Below, one piece after another: positions 25,192 through 34,962 of a stretch of DNA of 64,000 nucleotides. The stretch is from Blautia sp. Its GTDB lineage: Bacteria > Bacillota > Clostridia > Lachnospirales > Lachnospiraceae. Each line of letters starts with the position of its first letter. The first letter of the stretch is position 1. The DNA is taken from NCBI GenBank assembly GCA_021772055.1, contig JAETNR010000007.1:1-64000 (forward strand). The letters run 5' to 3'. Made by a program: the position numbers and the translations under genes. A model generated the notes under the pieces. It did not search any database. It saw only the letters and a program-made list of their open reading frames with translations, and had not been told where the DNA came from.

Positions 25192-25715
25192 TGCAGGATT
25201 ATACATTGATCCGTTCAGCGCGCAAAACTCTGGCCATCCAGGTAAAACCGGATGGCCAGGTTGTCGTACGTGCGCCAAAACGTTTATCAGCCGACAAAAT
25301 TGAAAAATTTGTTTCAGACCATGAAGCATGGATTTTAAAAACAAGATCGAAAGTTCTGGAAGCAGGGAAAAGCCACAGGGTGTTTACAGAGGAAGAGCGC
25401 CGTGCCGGAATGGAAGCTGCCAGGAGATTTATTCCGGTCCGGGCTGCTTATTTTGCCGACAGAATGGGTGTTTCCTATGGGAAAATTACCATCCGCGAGC
25501 AGAAGACCCGCTGGGGAAGCTGCAGCAGCAGGGGTAATTTGAACTTTAACTGGAAATTGATGCTGATGCCGGAAAAAGTTCTGGATTATGTCGTTGTCCA
25601 TGAGCTTGCACATTTAAAAGAAATGAACCATTCTGCCGCTTTCTGGGCAGTGGTGGAGGCAGAACTTCCGGATTACAGAGAACGGAGGATGCTTTTGAAG
25701 GAATGGGAAATCTAA
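25191..25715 (+). CDS. YgjP/SprT-like zinc metallopeptidase (DUF45, M48-like)
   Basis: 174 residues. The family signature is complete: RWGSCSSRGNLNFNW, then the zinc-binding HELAHLKEMNHSAAFW (HExxH plus distal His). These small cytoplasmic proteins resemble the catalytic half of bacterial SprT/YgjP; their substrate is not settled. It starts on the last base of the upp stop codon and ends with a 4-base overlap with the convergent gene at 25712. Confidence 0.88.
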   Translation: MQDYTLIRSARKTLAIQVKPDGQVVVRAPKRLSADKIEKFVSDHEAWILKTRSKVLEAGKSHRVFTEEERRAGMEAARRFIPVRAAYFADRMGVSYGKITIREQKTRWGSCSSRGNLNFNWKLMLMPEKVLDYVVVHELAHLKEMNHSAAFWAVVEAELPDYRERRMLLKEWEI

Positions 25716-25978
25716 TCTTCTTCAATGACCTGAATCTCCAGAAAGTCAAATTCTATCTGCTCAATGAAATTGTCCTGGTGAAAGCGTGTCTTGGAGCAGC
25801 GCTTAAAATCTGCAATATTGGAATCCAGCCAGATCGGATTTTCCAGGTCAAATTCATAGCAGATCTGTTCTAATGCATGAAATATTTTATGTGTACGGGT
25901 ATCCGATGCATCACTGCAGATTACGGTATCCCGAAGGATGTGATTGTCTTTCCAGATTTTTCCCCACAAGCGAAACAT
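25712..25978 (-). CDS. small protein of unknown function (88 residues)
   Basis: Minus-strand frame with GGAGG 9 bases before its ATG, an acidic C-terminus (QVIEED) and no membrane helix. The block IWLDSNIADFKRCSKTRFHQ reads like a conserved fold, and I recall similar proteins in related genomes (not checked). Its 3' end overlaps the YgjP-like gene tail to tail by 4 bases. Confidence 0.7.
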   Translation of the reverse strand: MFRLWGKIWKDNHILRDTVICSDASDTRTHKIFHALEQICYEFDLENPIWLDSNIADFKRCSKTRFHQDNFIEQIEFDFLEIQVIEED

Positions 25979-26085
25979 GCCGTCTTACCTCCATTTCCAT
26001 TTGATCCCATAACCGGGAGAAGCAGTTTGATGAATTGTTTTCCAGTATAGCTGATTTTGCTAAGAAAGTAAACTATGATTTTGAG

Positions 26086-26114
26086 TTGCGTTATTTTTCA
26101 AAACCTACTATAAT
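26086..26114 (+). promoter_or_regulatory. promoter of the aconitase-family gene
   Basis: TTGCGT (26086-26091), 17-base spacer, TATAAT (26109-26114) in AT-rich DNA, about 80 bases before the start. Confidence 0.6.
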
Positions 26115-26198
26115 AGAGTACAATATTGTTGTGATCTGCAGCTGTGCCTGCGGATGATAACAGGAAAATCCTTGAAAGACAGAATGGAGGAGAATAAG

Positions 26199-28463
26199 AT
26201 GAAATTATACGATGGTGGTATTTACCTTGTAAATGACCATGATATCGTGGAGGAAGCCCATGCAGACCTTAATGTATCCAGGGCAGAGGCGGCTAAGAAC
26301 ACGATCGCATATGGAATTTTGGAAGCTCATAATACTTCCGGAAATATGGACAAGCTCCAGATTAAATTTGATAAACTTACATCTCATGATATTACTTTTG
26401 TAGGAATCATCCAGACGGCCCGTGCGTCGGGCCTGGAGAAATTTCCGGTGCCTTATGTGCTGACGAACTGCCATAACTCTCTCTGTGCAGTAGGCGGAAC
26501 CATCAATGAGGATGACCATGTTTTCGGCCTGACCTGTGCAAAAAAATACGGCGGCATTTATGTTCCGCCTCATCAGGCTGTGATTCACCAGTTTGCCCGC
26601 GAGATGCTCGCCGGAGGCGGAAAGATGATCCTTGGCTCAGACAGCCATACCCGTTATGGTGCCCTTGGCACGATGGCAATGGGTGAGGGCGGGCCGGAAC
26701 TGGTAAAACAGCTCCTTTCTCAGACCTACGATATCAATATGCCTGGCGTTGTGGCCATTTATCTGAAGGGCGAACCCCGTCCGGGTGTCGGACCGCAGGA
26801 TGTTGCGCTTGCCATTATCGGTGAGGTTTTTGCAAATGGTTATGTTAAGAACAAAGTTATGGAATTTGTAGGCCCTGGTGTTGCATCCTTAAGTGCTGAC
26901 TTCCGTATTGGCATTGATGTTATGACAACAGAAACTACCTGTTTGTCTTCCATCTGGCAGACAGACGATAAAATTGAAGAATTTTACGCTATCCATGGCA
27001 GAAGTGAGGATTTCAAAGCGCTGAAACCGGGTGCTGTGGCATATTACGACGGCTGTGTGGAAATTGACTTGGGTGAAATTAAGCCAATGATCGCTATGCC
27101 TTTCCATCCAAGCAACACCTATACCATTGATGAAGTAAATGCAAATTTGGATGATATTCTTGCAGATGTGGAGAAAAAGGCTCTGGTAAGCCTGGACGGC
27201 AAGATTCCCTATACCCTGAGGGACAAAGTGGTAGACGGAAAGCTTTATGTGGAACAGGGAATTATCGCAGGCTGTGCAGGCGGCGGTTTTGAAAATATCT
27301 GTGCTGCGGCAGATATCTTAAGGGGTGCAAGCATTGGTTCCGATGAATTTACCCTGAGTGTATACCCGGCAAGTACACCGATTTACATGGAACTTGCGAA
27401 AAACGGAGTTCTGGCGGATCTTCTTGCTACAGGTGCAGTTGTGAAAACCGCTTTCTGTGGACCGTGCTTCGGCGCAGGAGATACACCGGCAAACAATGCC
27501 TTCAGCATTCGCCATACAACCAGAAACTTCCCCAATCGTGAAGGTTCCAAAATCCAGAATGGACAGATTTCCTCCGTGGCTCTTATGGATGCACGTTCCA
27601 TTGCTGCTACAGCAGCAAATAAAGGCTTCCTGACCTCAGCAGAGGAATATGCAGGTTCCTATACGCATCAGAAATACTTCTTTGACAAAACGATTTATGA
27701 GAACCGTGTCTTTGACAGCAAGGGTGTGGCAGACCCAACTGTAGAGATTAAATTTGGGCCGAACATTAAGGATTGGCCGAAAATGGTTCCTCTGGCAGAG
27801 AATCTGGTGCTGAAGGTGGTTTCCGAGATCCACGATCCTGTTACTACTACAGATGAGCTGATCCCCTCCGGTGAAACCTCTTCCTATCGTTCCAATCCCC
27901 TTGGACTTGCAGAGTTTACCCTTTCCAGGAAGGATCCTGCTTATGTGGGCCGTGCTAAAGAAGTACAGAAAGCACAGCAGGCGATCCAGGATGGCAAATG
28001 CCCTCTGGAAGCTCTGGAGGAACTGAAGCCTGTGATGGAGATGATTCATACCAGGTTCCCGGATGCAGGAGAAGGAAATCTCGGTGTGGGAAGCACGATC
28101 TTTGCTGTAAAACCCGGCGATGGTTCTGCAAGGGAGCAGGCTGCATCCTGTCAGAAAGTTCTGGGCGGCTGGGCAAATATTGCCAATGAATATGCAACCA
28201 AGCGTTACCGTTCCAACCTGATCAACTGGGGAATGCTTCCGTTTTTGATCGAGGAGGGAGAACTTCCTTTCCACAATGATGATTATCTGTTTTTCCCGCA
28301 GATCCGTAGAGCTGTGGAGACAAAGGCGGAATCCATCACGGGCTATGTGGTAAAAGAGGATGGCTTAAAGGGGTTCTCGGTATCTTTGGGCGAGCTGACA
28401 GATGATGAGAGGGAGATTATCCTGAAGGGATGCCTGATCAACTATAATAATAAAAATATCTGA
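26199..28463 (+). CDS. aconitase-family hydratase (YbhJ-like)
   Basis: 754 residues from the ATG at 26199, 8 bases after GGAGG; an ATG at 26154 in the same frame has no ribosome binding site. Cytoplasmic Fe-S dehydratase of the aconitase superfamily. [21 protein letters not shown] is the family's substrate-binding block; the cluster ligands lie in [12 protein letters not shown] and [15 protein letters not shown]. The C-terminal part has the swivel domain with [20 protein letters not shown]. It differs from AcnA and LeuC and resembles the 'hydratase' group of unknown substrate; citrate/isocitrate is possible. Single gene with promoter and terminator. Confidence 0.85.
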   Translation: MKLYDGGIYLVNDHDIVEEAHADLNVSRAEAAKNTIAYGILEAHNTSGNMDKLQIKFDKLTSHDITFVGIIQTARASGLEKFPVPYVLTNCHNSLCAVGGTINEDDHVFGLTCAKKYGGIYVPPHQAVIHQFAREMLAGGGKMILGSDSHTRYGALGTMAMGEGGPELVKQLLSQTYDINMPGVVAIYLKGEPRPGVGPQDVALAIIGEVFANGYVKNKVMEFVGPGVASLSADFRIGIDVMTTETTCLSSIWQTDDKIEEFYAIHGRSEDFKALKPGAVAYYDGCVEIDLGEIKPMIAMPFHPSNTYTIDEVNANLDDILADVEKKALVSLDGKIPYTLRDKVVDGKLYVEQGIIAGCAGGGFENICAAADILRGASIGSDEFTLSVYPASTPIYMELAKNGVLADLLATGAVVKTAFCGPCFGAGDTPANNAFSIRHTTRNFPNREGSKIQNGQISSVALMDARSIAATAANKGFLTSAEEYAGSYTHQKYFFDKTIYENRVFDSKGVADPTVEIKFGPNIKDWPKMVPLAENLVLKVVSEIHDPVTTTDELIPSGETSSYRSNPLGLAEFTLSRKDPAYVGRAKEVQKAQQAIQDGKCPLEALEELKPVMEMIHTRFPDAGEGNLGVGSTIFAVKPGDGSAREQAASCQKVLGGWANIANEYATKRYRSNLINWGMLPFLIEEGELPFHNDDYLFFPQIRRAVETKAESITGYVVKEDGLKGFSVSLGELTDDEREIILKGCLINYNNKNI

Positions 28464-28469
28464 CATGTG

Positions 28470-28513
28470 AGAGCAGCACGGGGTATGCAGACAGGCCCCG
28501 TGCTGCTCTTTTT
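28470..28513 (+). terminator. terminator of the hydratase gene
   Basis: Perfect 14-bp GC-rich inverted repeat (28470-28483 with 28496-28509), 12-base loop, then TTTTT. Confidence 0.95.
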
Positions 28514-28640
28514 GCTAAGATTCCATTTATTTTTAATAGAATAAATAATCAGAAAATAATAAAAAATTTATATAATTTGCTGTTTTGAGAAAAGTAAAAC
28601 AGATAAAAATAATTAATTTAAAAAATATTTCAAAAATGTA

Positions 28641-28669
28641 TTGACAAAACGGAGCCTGAGTGGTATGAT
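28641..28669 (+). promoter_or_regulatory. very strong promoter with UP element before an ORF-free region
   Basis: Consensus TTGACA (28641-28646), exactly 17 bases, TATGAT (28664-28669). The ~120 bases upstream are almost all A/T with phased A tracts, as in UP elements of stable-RNA promoters. No start codon with a ribosome binding site and no open frame of 60 codons follows. Confidence 0.85.
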
Positions 28670-28675
28670 AAACCC

Positions 28676-29441
28676 ATCAAAACAAAACAAGAGAAACATA
28701 AGAAAATCATTCAATTCATAGTATAAATGTTACTAGAAAGGAATGAGAAAGAAAGGATAAGGTGATTCCAGTGGGAAAGTAACCTGAACATCATCAATAT
28801 GAGTCAGTGATAGGAATCGTATTTCCTGCAAGAAAGACCTGATACAGGACGAATAGAAAGAACGATTTATCCGAAAACCATTTATAAACAAGATTCGGAA
28901 AACAGAGAAAAGTATCCAAGGTATAGAAACGATTTCTCATATTGAATAACTATCACGAACCTGATACAAAGACATTTAAGGATGTGTAAAGAAACATCGT
29001 TAAATAAATAGAACTTCTTATCTTAGAAAATCGTTCAGAAGAAGAGATCTGAAGTATTTCCGGGATAGATAAGCAGGATATTTTGAAATCCATATTGCAG
29101 TTTCAGAATATGAATTGAAGCTTTGCATCAGAAGAATATCTTCTTACAATAGATATTATTTTCAGAAAAAGAATTATAACCCGTGAAATTATAATTCAAA
29201 ATTCTATAAACTTTCTAAGTATATCGGATGATGGTGAAATCATATCGGTTATGAGCAGGAAATAATACGAGATATGTATATATATAGGATACAGAATAGA
29301 AAATAGAATAACGTTTATATTGGGATAGAAACCCAAAGAAGAAGTACCTATCAAAATAGTATAAAGAGGATTAAAAATTGAATAACGAAGATTTTTAGGA
29401 CGGTCATCATTTTTGAAAATAAGTAAAAAATGGTGACCGTC
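28676..29441 (+). ncRNA. candidate large structured noncoding RNA (~770 nt)
   Basis: No frame of 60 codons exists on either strand, and base composition is A-rich, unlike the flanking genes. Many local inverted repeats are visible: nested GTTACT/AGTAAC (28729, 28778) around GGAAT/ATTCC; CCGAA/TTCGG (28871, 28894); GATGT/ACATC (28981, 28994); AGAAGA/TCTTCT (29130, 29139); a perfect 9-bp GAATTATAA/TTATAATTC (29171, 29189); TTGGG/CCCAA (29320, 29332). The octamer CCTGATAC occurs twice (28838, 28960). A 16-bp hairpin at 29399-29441 may mark the 3' end, although it lacks a good T run. I do not recognise a known family. Confidence 0.6.
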
Positions 29442-29457
29442 ATTCTGTTGCAGGGCA

Positions 29458-29486
29458 TTGCCAGAAAAAGATTTTTAGGATATACT
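29458..29486 (+). promoter_or_regulatory. promoter of the pseudouridine synthase gene
   Basis: TTGCCA (29458-29463), 17-base spacer, TATACT (29481-29486), about 15 bases before the ribosome binding site. Confidence 0.6.
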
Positions 29487-29508
29487 CTCCCCATAAGGAG
29501 GTTTTTTT

Positions 29509-30297
29509 ATGCGCAATTTTAAGATAGAGGATTATATTTTGTATGAAGATAAAGAACTTCTGGTATGTCACAAGCCTGCGGGAATTGCAGTGCAGAGTGC
29601 CGGATTTGGGACAATGGATATGGAGAGTGCGCTGAAAAATTATCTGGCTGGGAAGGAATCGAAAGGAATACCCTATGTGGCAGTGGTCCACAGACTGGAT
29701 CAGCCTGTGGAGGGAGTTATTGTATTTGCAAAAACACCGGGTGCAGCAAAGGAATTAAGCCGTCAGTTTGCGAATGGAGAAGCTGATAAAAGATACTTTG
29801 CAGTAACTTCACAGCTTTCTTCGGAACTTTTAAAGAATAAGAAAGGCACAGGAATCACGGCAGGGGAGAATCCCAATGATCCGGTTTTCTGGCATATGCA
29901 GGAACAGAGCCTTACAGACTATTTAAAGAAGGATGGGAGAACCAATACTTCTTCTGTTGTGCCAAAAGGTACATTAGGGAGCAGGGAAGCCAGGCTTTCC
30001 TATCAGGTGCTGCAGAAACTGCGGGATGACCGGACCATAAGCGGAAAACGTTATCTGGTCTCTATCCGTCTGGACACAGGCAGGCATCATCAGATCCGGG
30101 TGCAGATGGCGCATGCAGGAATGCCGCTTTTGGGAGATCGGAAATACAATGGATCGGAAAAGGCAGATTTCCCTTTGGGACTTTGCTCCTGCATGCTGGC
30201 GTTTACGCATCCCGGAAACAGGAAAAAAATGAAATTTGAGATTATTCCCAAAGGGGAAGCATTTCAGGGATTTTTGATGAATAAGATGAATAATTAG
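29509..30297 (+). CDS. RluA family RNA pseudouridine synthase
   Basis: 262 residues after AAGGAGG. It converts uridine to pseudouridine in rRNA or tRNA. The catalytic Asp is in VVHRLDQPVEGVIVF, with LVCHKPAGIAVQ at the start and the RHHQIRVQMAHAGMPLLGD block at the C-terminal part. No S4 domain is present at the N-terminus. The target base cannot be told from sequence. It is the first gene after the ORF-free region. Confidence 0.9.
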   Translation: MRNFKIEDYILYEDKELLVCHKPAGIAVQSAGFGTMDMESALKNYLAGKESKGIPYVAVVHRLDQPVEGVIVFAKTPGAAKELSRQFANGEADKRYFAVTSQLSSELLKNKKGTGITAGENPNDPVFWHMQEQSLTDYLKKDGRTNTSSVVPKGTLGSREARLSYQVLQKLRDDRTISGKRYLVSIRLDTGRHHQIRVQMAHAGMPLLGDRKYNGSEKADFPLGLCSCMLAFTHPGNRKKMKFEIIPKGEAFQGFLMNKMNN

Positions 30298-30345
30298 AAA
30301 GAATCCTGCCATACTAACCGGAAAAAAGTGTGGTGGGATTTTGCT

Positions 30346-31371
30346 ATGGAATGGAAAAGGCGGGGAGCTATTGCAGGAATTTTACTGGGAGTCTATCTTG
30401 GATACAAATATCTTTTGCCTGTTGCCCTTCCCTTTTTGGCAGCATGGATCATGGCAGGGTGGATTTATCCTTTTGCAAAAAAGACAGAAAAAAAGACAGG
30501 AATAAAAAAGTCTGTAACAGGTGCATTTCTTCTGGCAGTCCTGTTTGCTGCCGGAGGCCTGCTTCTTTATAAAGGCATCGTGGAATTACTTTCTCAGATA
30601 AAAACTGCAGTTTCACATTATCAGGTGGTACAGTCGTGGTGTATCTCCCTTCTGAATCAGTTATGCAGGATGATTGAGGATATATCGGGGATTGCGGCTT
30701 TGAAAAGCAGGGCGTATTTGCTGAATAGCTTCAGCGGTATGCAGGAAGAGATGATCGCATCTTTAAGCCCGGGAACCCTTACTGCATTATTCCATGGAGC
30801 CAAAGGTGTTCTGATGCTTTTGTCCGGGCTGGTGGTGACATTTATTTCTGCAACTCTGATCATTAGTGATATGGAGAATATACAGAAAAAAATCTGGGAT
30901 TATTCGTGGCTTGTGGGAACCAGAAGAGTGGTGCGCAGGCTTTCCAGAACAACAGTTACTTATCTGAAGGCACAGGTGATCATTATGGCGCTGGTAGCAG
31001 CGGTATGCGGGGCAGGCTTTTGGATGATGAAAAGTCCGTATTTTCTGATTCTGGGAATTGTACTTGGAGTACTGGATGCGCTGCCGCTGATCGGAACCGG
31101 GACGTTTCTGTATCCCGCGGCAGTGATTTTTCTGATTCGGGGAAATGCGGGGATAGCAGCAGGATGTGTGTTGCTTGACATTGTCACCAGCCTGCTTCGG
31201 GAGTTTTTGGAGCCGCGTCTTCTGGGAGAAAAACTGGGAATTTCACCCATAAGTGTGCTGGCCTCTGTTTATCTTGGAGTGATTCTTTATGGGGGATGGG
31301 GAGTGCTGCTGGGGCCTTTGGCATTTTCTACAGCCTATGAGATTGGAAAAGAGTGGGATATTTGGGATTAA
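30346..31371 (+). CDS. AI-2E/YtvI-like integral membrane protein
   Basis: 341 residues from the ATG at 30346 with GGTGGGA upstream. About eight hydrophobic segments; the C-terminal DALPLIGTGTFLYPAA and EPRLLGEKLGISPISVL blocks are those of the AI-2E transporter family (PF01594-type), of which YtvI is the sporulation-linked member in clostridia. The transported substrate is not known. It begins 48 bases after the pseudouridine synthase stop, probably in the same transcript. Confidence 0.85.
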   Translation: MEWKRRGAIAGILLGVYLGYKYLLPVALPFLAAWIMAGWIYPFAKKTEKKTGIKKSVTGAFLLAVLFAAGGLLLYKGIVELLSQIKTAVSHYQVVQSWCISLLNQLCRMIEDISGIAALKSRAYLLNSFSGMQEEMIASLSPGTLTALFHGAKGVLMLLSGLVVTFISATLIISDMENIQKKIWDYSWLVGTRRVVRRLSRTTVTYLKAQVIIMALVAAVCGAGFWMMKSPYFLILGIVLGVLDALPLIGTGTFLYPAAVIFLIRGNAGIAAGCVLLDIVTSLLREFLEPRLLGEKLGISPISVLASVYLGVILYGGWGVLLGPLAFSTAYEIGKEWDIWD

Positions 31372-31394
31372 AAAATGAAAAAATTATGAAATCT

Positions 31395-31423
31395 ATGGAC
31401 GGAATCCGGAAAAAGTGTATAAT
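31395..31423 (+). promoter_or_regulatory. promoter of the sugar-binding lipoprotein gene
   Basis: ATGGAC (31395-31400), 17-base spacer, TATAAT (31418-31423). Confidence 0.6.
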
Positions 31424-31490
31424 GTAGAAAGTAAAAATTTCTTATTGATGCGGTGATCAATTCTATGCGAATGGAAGAGGAGAATGAAGA

Positions 31491-32600
31491 ATGAGAAAAG
31501 CAGCAGTTGCCACTGCGGGGGTTTTGGTAGTATCTGTCATATTATCCGGATGCCGTAAGGAAGTTGTGGAGGAGGCAATCCAGCCCCTTGTAGCAGAGGT
31601 GTTGGAAGAAGAGGAGACAGAAGCAGAAGAAACAGAGACGGAAGAGTCCCTTTTGAAAATTGATACGGAGCTTTCGATTCAGGCAGGAGCCAGAATCGCA
31701 GTGGTGAGTAAGGGCACCAGCGGTGAATTCTGGGACAGAGTTCATGCAGGAATGGAAGAGGCGGTTAAGAAAGTCAATGAGGCGTATGGCTTTGAGGGAG
31801 ACAATAAGATTGCCATGACTTTTGAAGGACCGGATGATGAACAGAAGGTGGAAGAGCACATCAATACGATTGATGCTGTGATTGCTGAGAATCCGGATGT
31901 CCTCTGCCTGTCCATAGGGGATATGGAGTCCTGTCAGGCTCAATTGGAGGCTGCGCAGGAGAATGGAATTCCGGTGGTGATCTTTGACTCTAATGTAACG
32001 GATACAAAGCTTGTGAAAGCATTTCGTGCCACAGACAACCTGCAGGTTGGCCGGATGGCTGCTTACCGTCTGGGAAGAGCTATGGGGAAAATGGGCAAGA
32101 TCGCTGTTTTTTCCGCACCTGAGAAGGCCGAGAGCGTAAAGAACCGCGTGGAAGGATTTCTGGAATTCATTGCCAATTACTCTGATATTGATGTTGTAGA
32201 AGTCATCTATCAGGATCAGGTGGAAGATATGGAAGCTGCTATGCAGGAAACACTGGAAAAATACCCCAATCTGGATGGCGTTTTTTGTACCAATGCAGAG
32301 GTGGCAGAAATGTATCTGAATATGGACAAGAACGAGGGAAATGAGGAGAACGGCAGGGCTGCCATGGTGGGTGTAGATGGCACGTCGAGGCAGCTGGAGG
32401 CAATTGAGGCAGGAGAGGAAATCGGTCTTGTTTCCCAGGATCCTTATACAATGGGATATCAGACTATTCTGACAGCGCTTTTAACTACACTGCCCGAAGA
32501 GGATGAAGTAGAGATTGAGAAAGAAGTATTGCTGAATCCTGTATGGCTTGACAGGGGCAATCTGGATGACCCGGAATACAGCAATTACATATATAACTAA
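31491..32600 (+). CDS. periplasmic-binding-protein-like lipoprotein (sugar SBP type)
   Basis: 369 residues, start after GAGGAG. The signal peptide ends in lipobox ILSGC, so Cys21 is the lipid anchor. A glutamate-rich linker (about 30-57) precedes a Peripla_BP_4 (ribose/galactose-binding) fold, with DVLCLSIGD, VVIFDSNVTD, RATDNLQVGRMAA and the hinge-side MVGVDGTSRQLEAI. No permease or ATPase gene is adjacent: the promoter and terminator frame it as a single gene. It may serve a distant importer or act as a receptor. Confidence 0.9.
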   Translation: MRKAAVATAGVLVVSVILSGCRKEVVEEAIQPLVAEVLEEEETEAEETETEESLLKIDTELSIQAGARIAVVSKGTSGEFWDRVHAGMEEAVKKVNEAYGFEGDNKIAMTFEGPDDEQKVEEHINTIDAVIAENPDVLCLSIGDMESCQAQLEAAQENGIPVVIFDSNVTDTKLVKAFRATDNLQVGRMAAYRLGRAMGKMGKIAVFSAPEKAESVKNRVEGFLEFIANYSDIDVVEVIYQDQVEDMEAAMQETLEKYPNLDGVFCTNAEVAEMYLNMDKNEGNEENGRAAMVGVDGTSRQLEAIEAGEEIGLVSQDPYTMGYQTILTALLTTLPEEDEVEIEKEVLLNPVWLDRGNLDDPEYSNYIYN

Positions 32601-32640
32601 CATTGGTTTCAGAAGAAACCAGAAGAGGAACCGCAAAGCA

Positions 32641-32688
32641 GCGGGCAGTTGGACGATGGAACTCGTTTCAGGCTGCCCGCCTTTTTTT
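32641..32688 (+). terminator. terminator of the sugar-binding lipoprotein gene
   Basis: Inverted repeat GCGGGCAG/CTGCCCGC (32641-32648 with 32673-32680), 24-base loop, then seven T. Confidence 0.85.
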
Positions 32689-32845
32689 AAAGAGGTGTTT
32701 TTGGGGGAGCTTAGCCTGCCGGGTCGGATGCATAAAACACCCGGAAATAAACCATTCTAAGAATAGCAGCCCAGAAGGAAAAGACAAAATTAACAAAAAT
32801 TGCCATTTGCCTATTCAGATATTTTTCACAATTTGTACAAAGATG

Positions 32846-32874
32846 TTGTAATTTTGGATGTCATGTGGTAAAAT
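32846..32874 (+). promoter_or_regulatory. promoter of the ATP synthase operon
   Basis: TTGTAA (32846-32851), 17-base spacer, TAAAAT (32869-32874), 60 bases before the first gene. No other promoter as good is seen up to 40.3 kb. Confidence 0.65.
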
Positions 32875-32934
32875 TTGTCTATGCTGTTAATCTGGCAGAA
32901 TTTTTTTTAATAAGTAGGATAAGGAGTGGCAGAG

Positions 32935-33198
32935 ATGAAAAACTGGGCGGATATCATGAAAAATATCACAATGCTGACGCAGTTCGGATTTTCCCTTATT
33001 ACACCGCTTCTGGTCTGTCTTGGAATCTGCTGGTGGCTGTCTTCCCGGGCGGGTGTGGGCGGCTGGATCTATATTCCCGGTTTTTTCCTGGGTCTGGGCG
33101 GTTCCGGAATGGTAGCTTATAAGTTTTCTCTATCCATTACAGCCAGCCAGAAAAAAGAAAAGAAAAAACCGAAGATATCCTTTAACAGACATTCTTGA
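32935..33198 (+). CDS. atpZ: AtpZ/AtpI-family assembly protein
   Basis: 87 residues from the ATG at 32935 after AAGGAG. Two hydrophobic helices (about 18-35 and 41-65) with the LTQFGFSLITPLL and GGSGMVAYK segments of the AtpZ family, and a basic tail. Small proteins of this type precede AtpI in ATP synthase operons; a role in assembly or Mg2+/Ca2+ handling has been proposed for the family. First gene of the operon. Confidence 0.75.
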   Translation: MKNWADIMKNITMLTQFGFSLITPLLVCLGICWWLSSRAGVGGWIYIPGFFLGLGGSGMVAYKFSLSITASQKKEKKKPKISFNRHS

Positions 33199-33224
33199 TA
33201 ACAGAAAGATAGAAAGGAAGAAAC

Positions 33225-33638
33225 ATGAGCAGTTTTTGGAATGACATCCAGCCGGCTGTAAAAAAAGAAACCAAAAAGGTTGCAGTCTGTACAGCCATTG
33301 GGGTGGCCCTGATGTGGATCGTATTTGCAGTTCTGCATGGAATCATGCCGGGGAAGGTACCGCTGGATTATACTGTGCTTCTGGGAGGAATCTGCGGCGG
33401 TTTCATTGCAGTGCTGAATTTTTTCCTGATGGGTCTTACGGTGCAGAAGGTGGCGGCAGCTTCCGATGAAGATCTGGCCAGGTCAAAGATGAAGGCCAGT
33501 TACTCTCAGCGGATGATGCTTCAGATGCTGTGGGTGGTGGCTGCAATCGTAGCGCCATGCTTTCAGTTTGCAGCCGGAATCATACCGCTTCTCTTTCCGG
33601 GCATTGGCATCAAGATAACGGGAATCAAGAACCGTTGA
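33225..33638 (+). CDS. atpI: ATP synthase subunit I (AtpI)
   Basis: 137 residues, four hydrophobic segments, basic start (KKETKKVAVCTAIG). Position between atpZ and atpB and the membrane topology identify it as AtpI, the c-ring assembly helper; the sequence of this family is poorly conserved. Start after GAAAGGAAG. Confidence 0.75.
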   Translation: MSSFWNDIQPAVKKETKKVAVCTAIGVALMWIVFAVLHGIMPGKVPLDYTVLLGGICGGFIAVLNFFLMGLTVQKVAAASDEDLARSKMKASYSQRMMLQMLWVVAAIVAPCFQFAAGIIPLLFPGIGIKITGIKNR

Positions 33639-33707
33639 GCCAGGAACGAGTGAAATAAAATAGAATAAAAGATTTTTTAAATCTTCAGATGGGAGGTGGA
33701 AACATAG

Positions 33708-34466
33708 ATGGAATTAGATATTTCAGGGGCCAGAGTCTTTTTTACGATTCCCTTTGATTTTCCCATATTGGGAAAGCTGCAGGTGAGTGAGACCATAGTG
33801 GTAAGCTGGATCGTGATGCTTCTGATCACAGGATTTTGTATCTGGCTGACGCATGACCTGAAGGTGGAAAATATTTCCAGGCGGCAGGCAGTGGCAGAGC
33901 TTCTGGTTGAGAAAGCCAATAGCTTCGTTATCGGAAATATGGGAGAGAAGTTCCGTTATTTTATCCCGTTCGTAGCGGCATTGTTTGCAACCAGTGTAGT
34001 ATCCAATCTCATAAGCCTGATCGGTCTTCGCAGTCCTACAGCGGATCTGTCCACAGAGGCAGCCTGGGCTGTTGTGGTCTTCATCATGATCACATATCAG
34101 AAGATTAAGGCAGGGGGAGTTGGAGGCTATCTGAAAGGCTTTACACAGCCGATTCCGCTGTTGACTCCGTTCAACATCTTGTCGGAGCTGGCGACCCCGA
34201 TCAGTATGGCATGCCGTCATTTCGGAAATATTCTTTCCGGCGTTGTTATTAATGCGCTGCTCTACGGAGCGCTGGCAGTGGCCAGTTCAGCGCTGCTGGG
34301 ACTGATTCCCGGCGTTGTGGGCGATCTGCTGTCAAAGATACCGATTCTTGATGTTGGTATTCCGGCAGTTTTGTCTGTTTACTTTGACTGGTTCTCAGGA
34401 TTTATGCAGGCATTTATTTTCTGTATGCTGACGACCATGTACATTGCCAATGCGGCAGAGGAATAA
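33708..34466 (+). CDS. atpB: ATP synthase F0 subunit a
   Basis: 252 residues, start after GGGAGGTGG. Stator channel subunit that passes the coupling ion to the c-ring. The essential arginine is Arg170 in ISMACRHFGNILSG, and the C-terminal helix has FSGFMQAFIFCMLTTMYI. Five to six membrane helices. Confidence 0.95.
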   Translation: MELDISGARVFFTIPFDFPILGKLQVSETIVVSWIVMLLITGFCIWLTHDLKVENISRRQAVAELLVEKANSFVIGNMGEKFRYFIPFVAALFATSVVSNLISLIGLRSPTADLSTEAAWAVVVFIMITYQKIKAGGVGGYLKGFTQPIPLLTPFNILSELATPISMACRHFGNILSGVVINALLYGALAVASSALLGLIPGVVGDLLSKIPILDVGIPAVLSVYFDWFSGFMQAFIFCMLTTMYIANAAEE

Positions 34467-34538
34467 TTCGTTGCTGGGAACGAAAGGAACAGTAACGATG
34501 ATTCCCGTCAAAAAAAGAAGAAAAAATAAATGAGATAA

Positions 34539-34838
<300 letters not shown>

Positions 34839-34962
34839 TGATCTTGGAATGACTCAGAGAAGGTATTTGCAGCAGTGCGGAAAGCAGGATCCGTAATTCC
34901 ATGGAATTTGGAGAGGACTGCATGGCCTAGGCTGCAGGAAATGAGAACAGGAGGTTACAGAC

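Noticed and set aside
29399-29441. Hairpin as a classical terminator of the candidate RNA
   Set aside because: The stem is good, but the following bases ATTCTGTTG are not a proper T run, so it is kept only as a probable 3' boundary.
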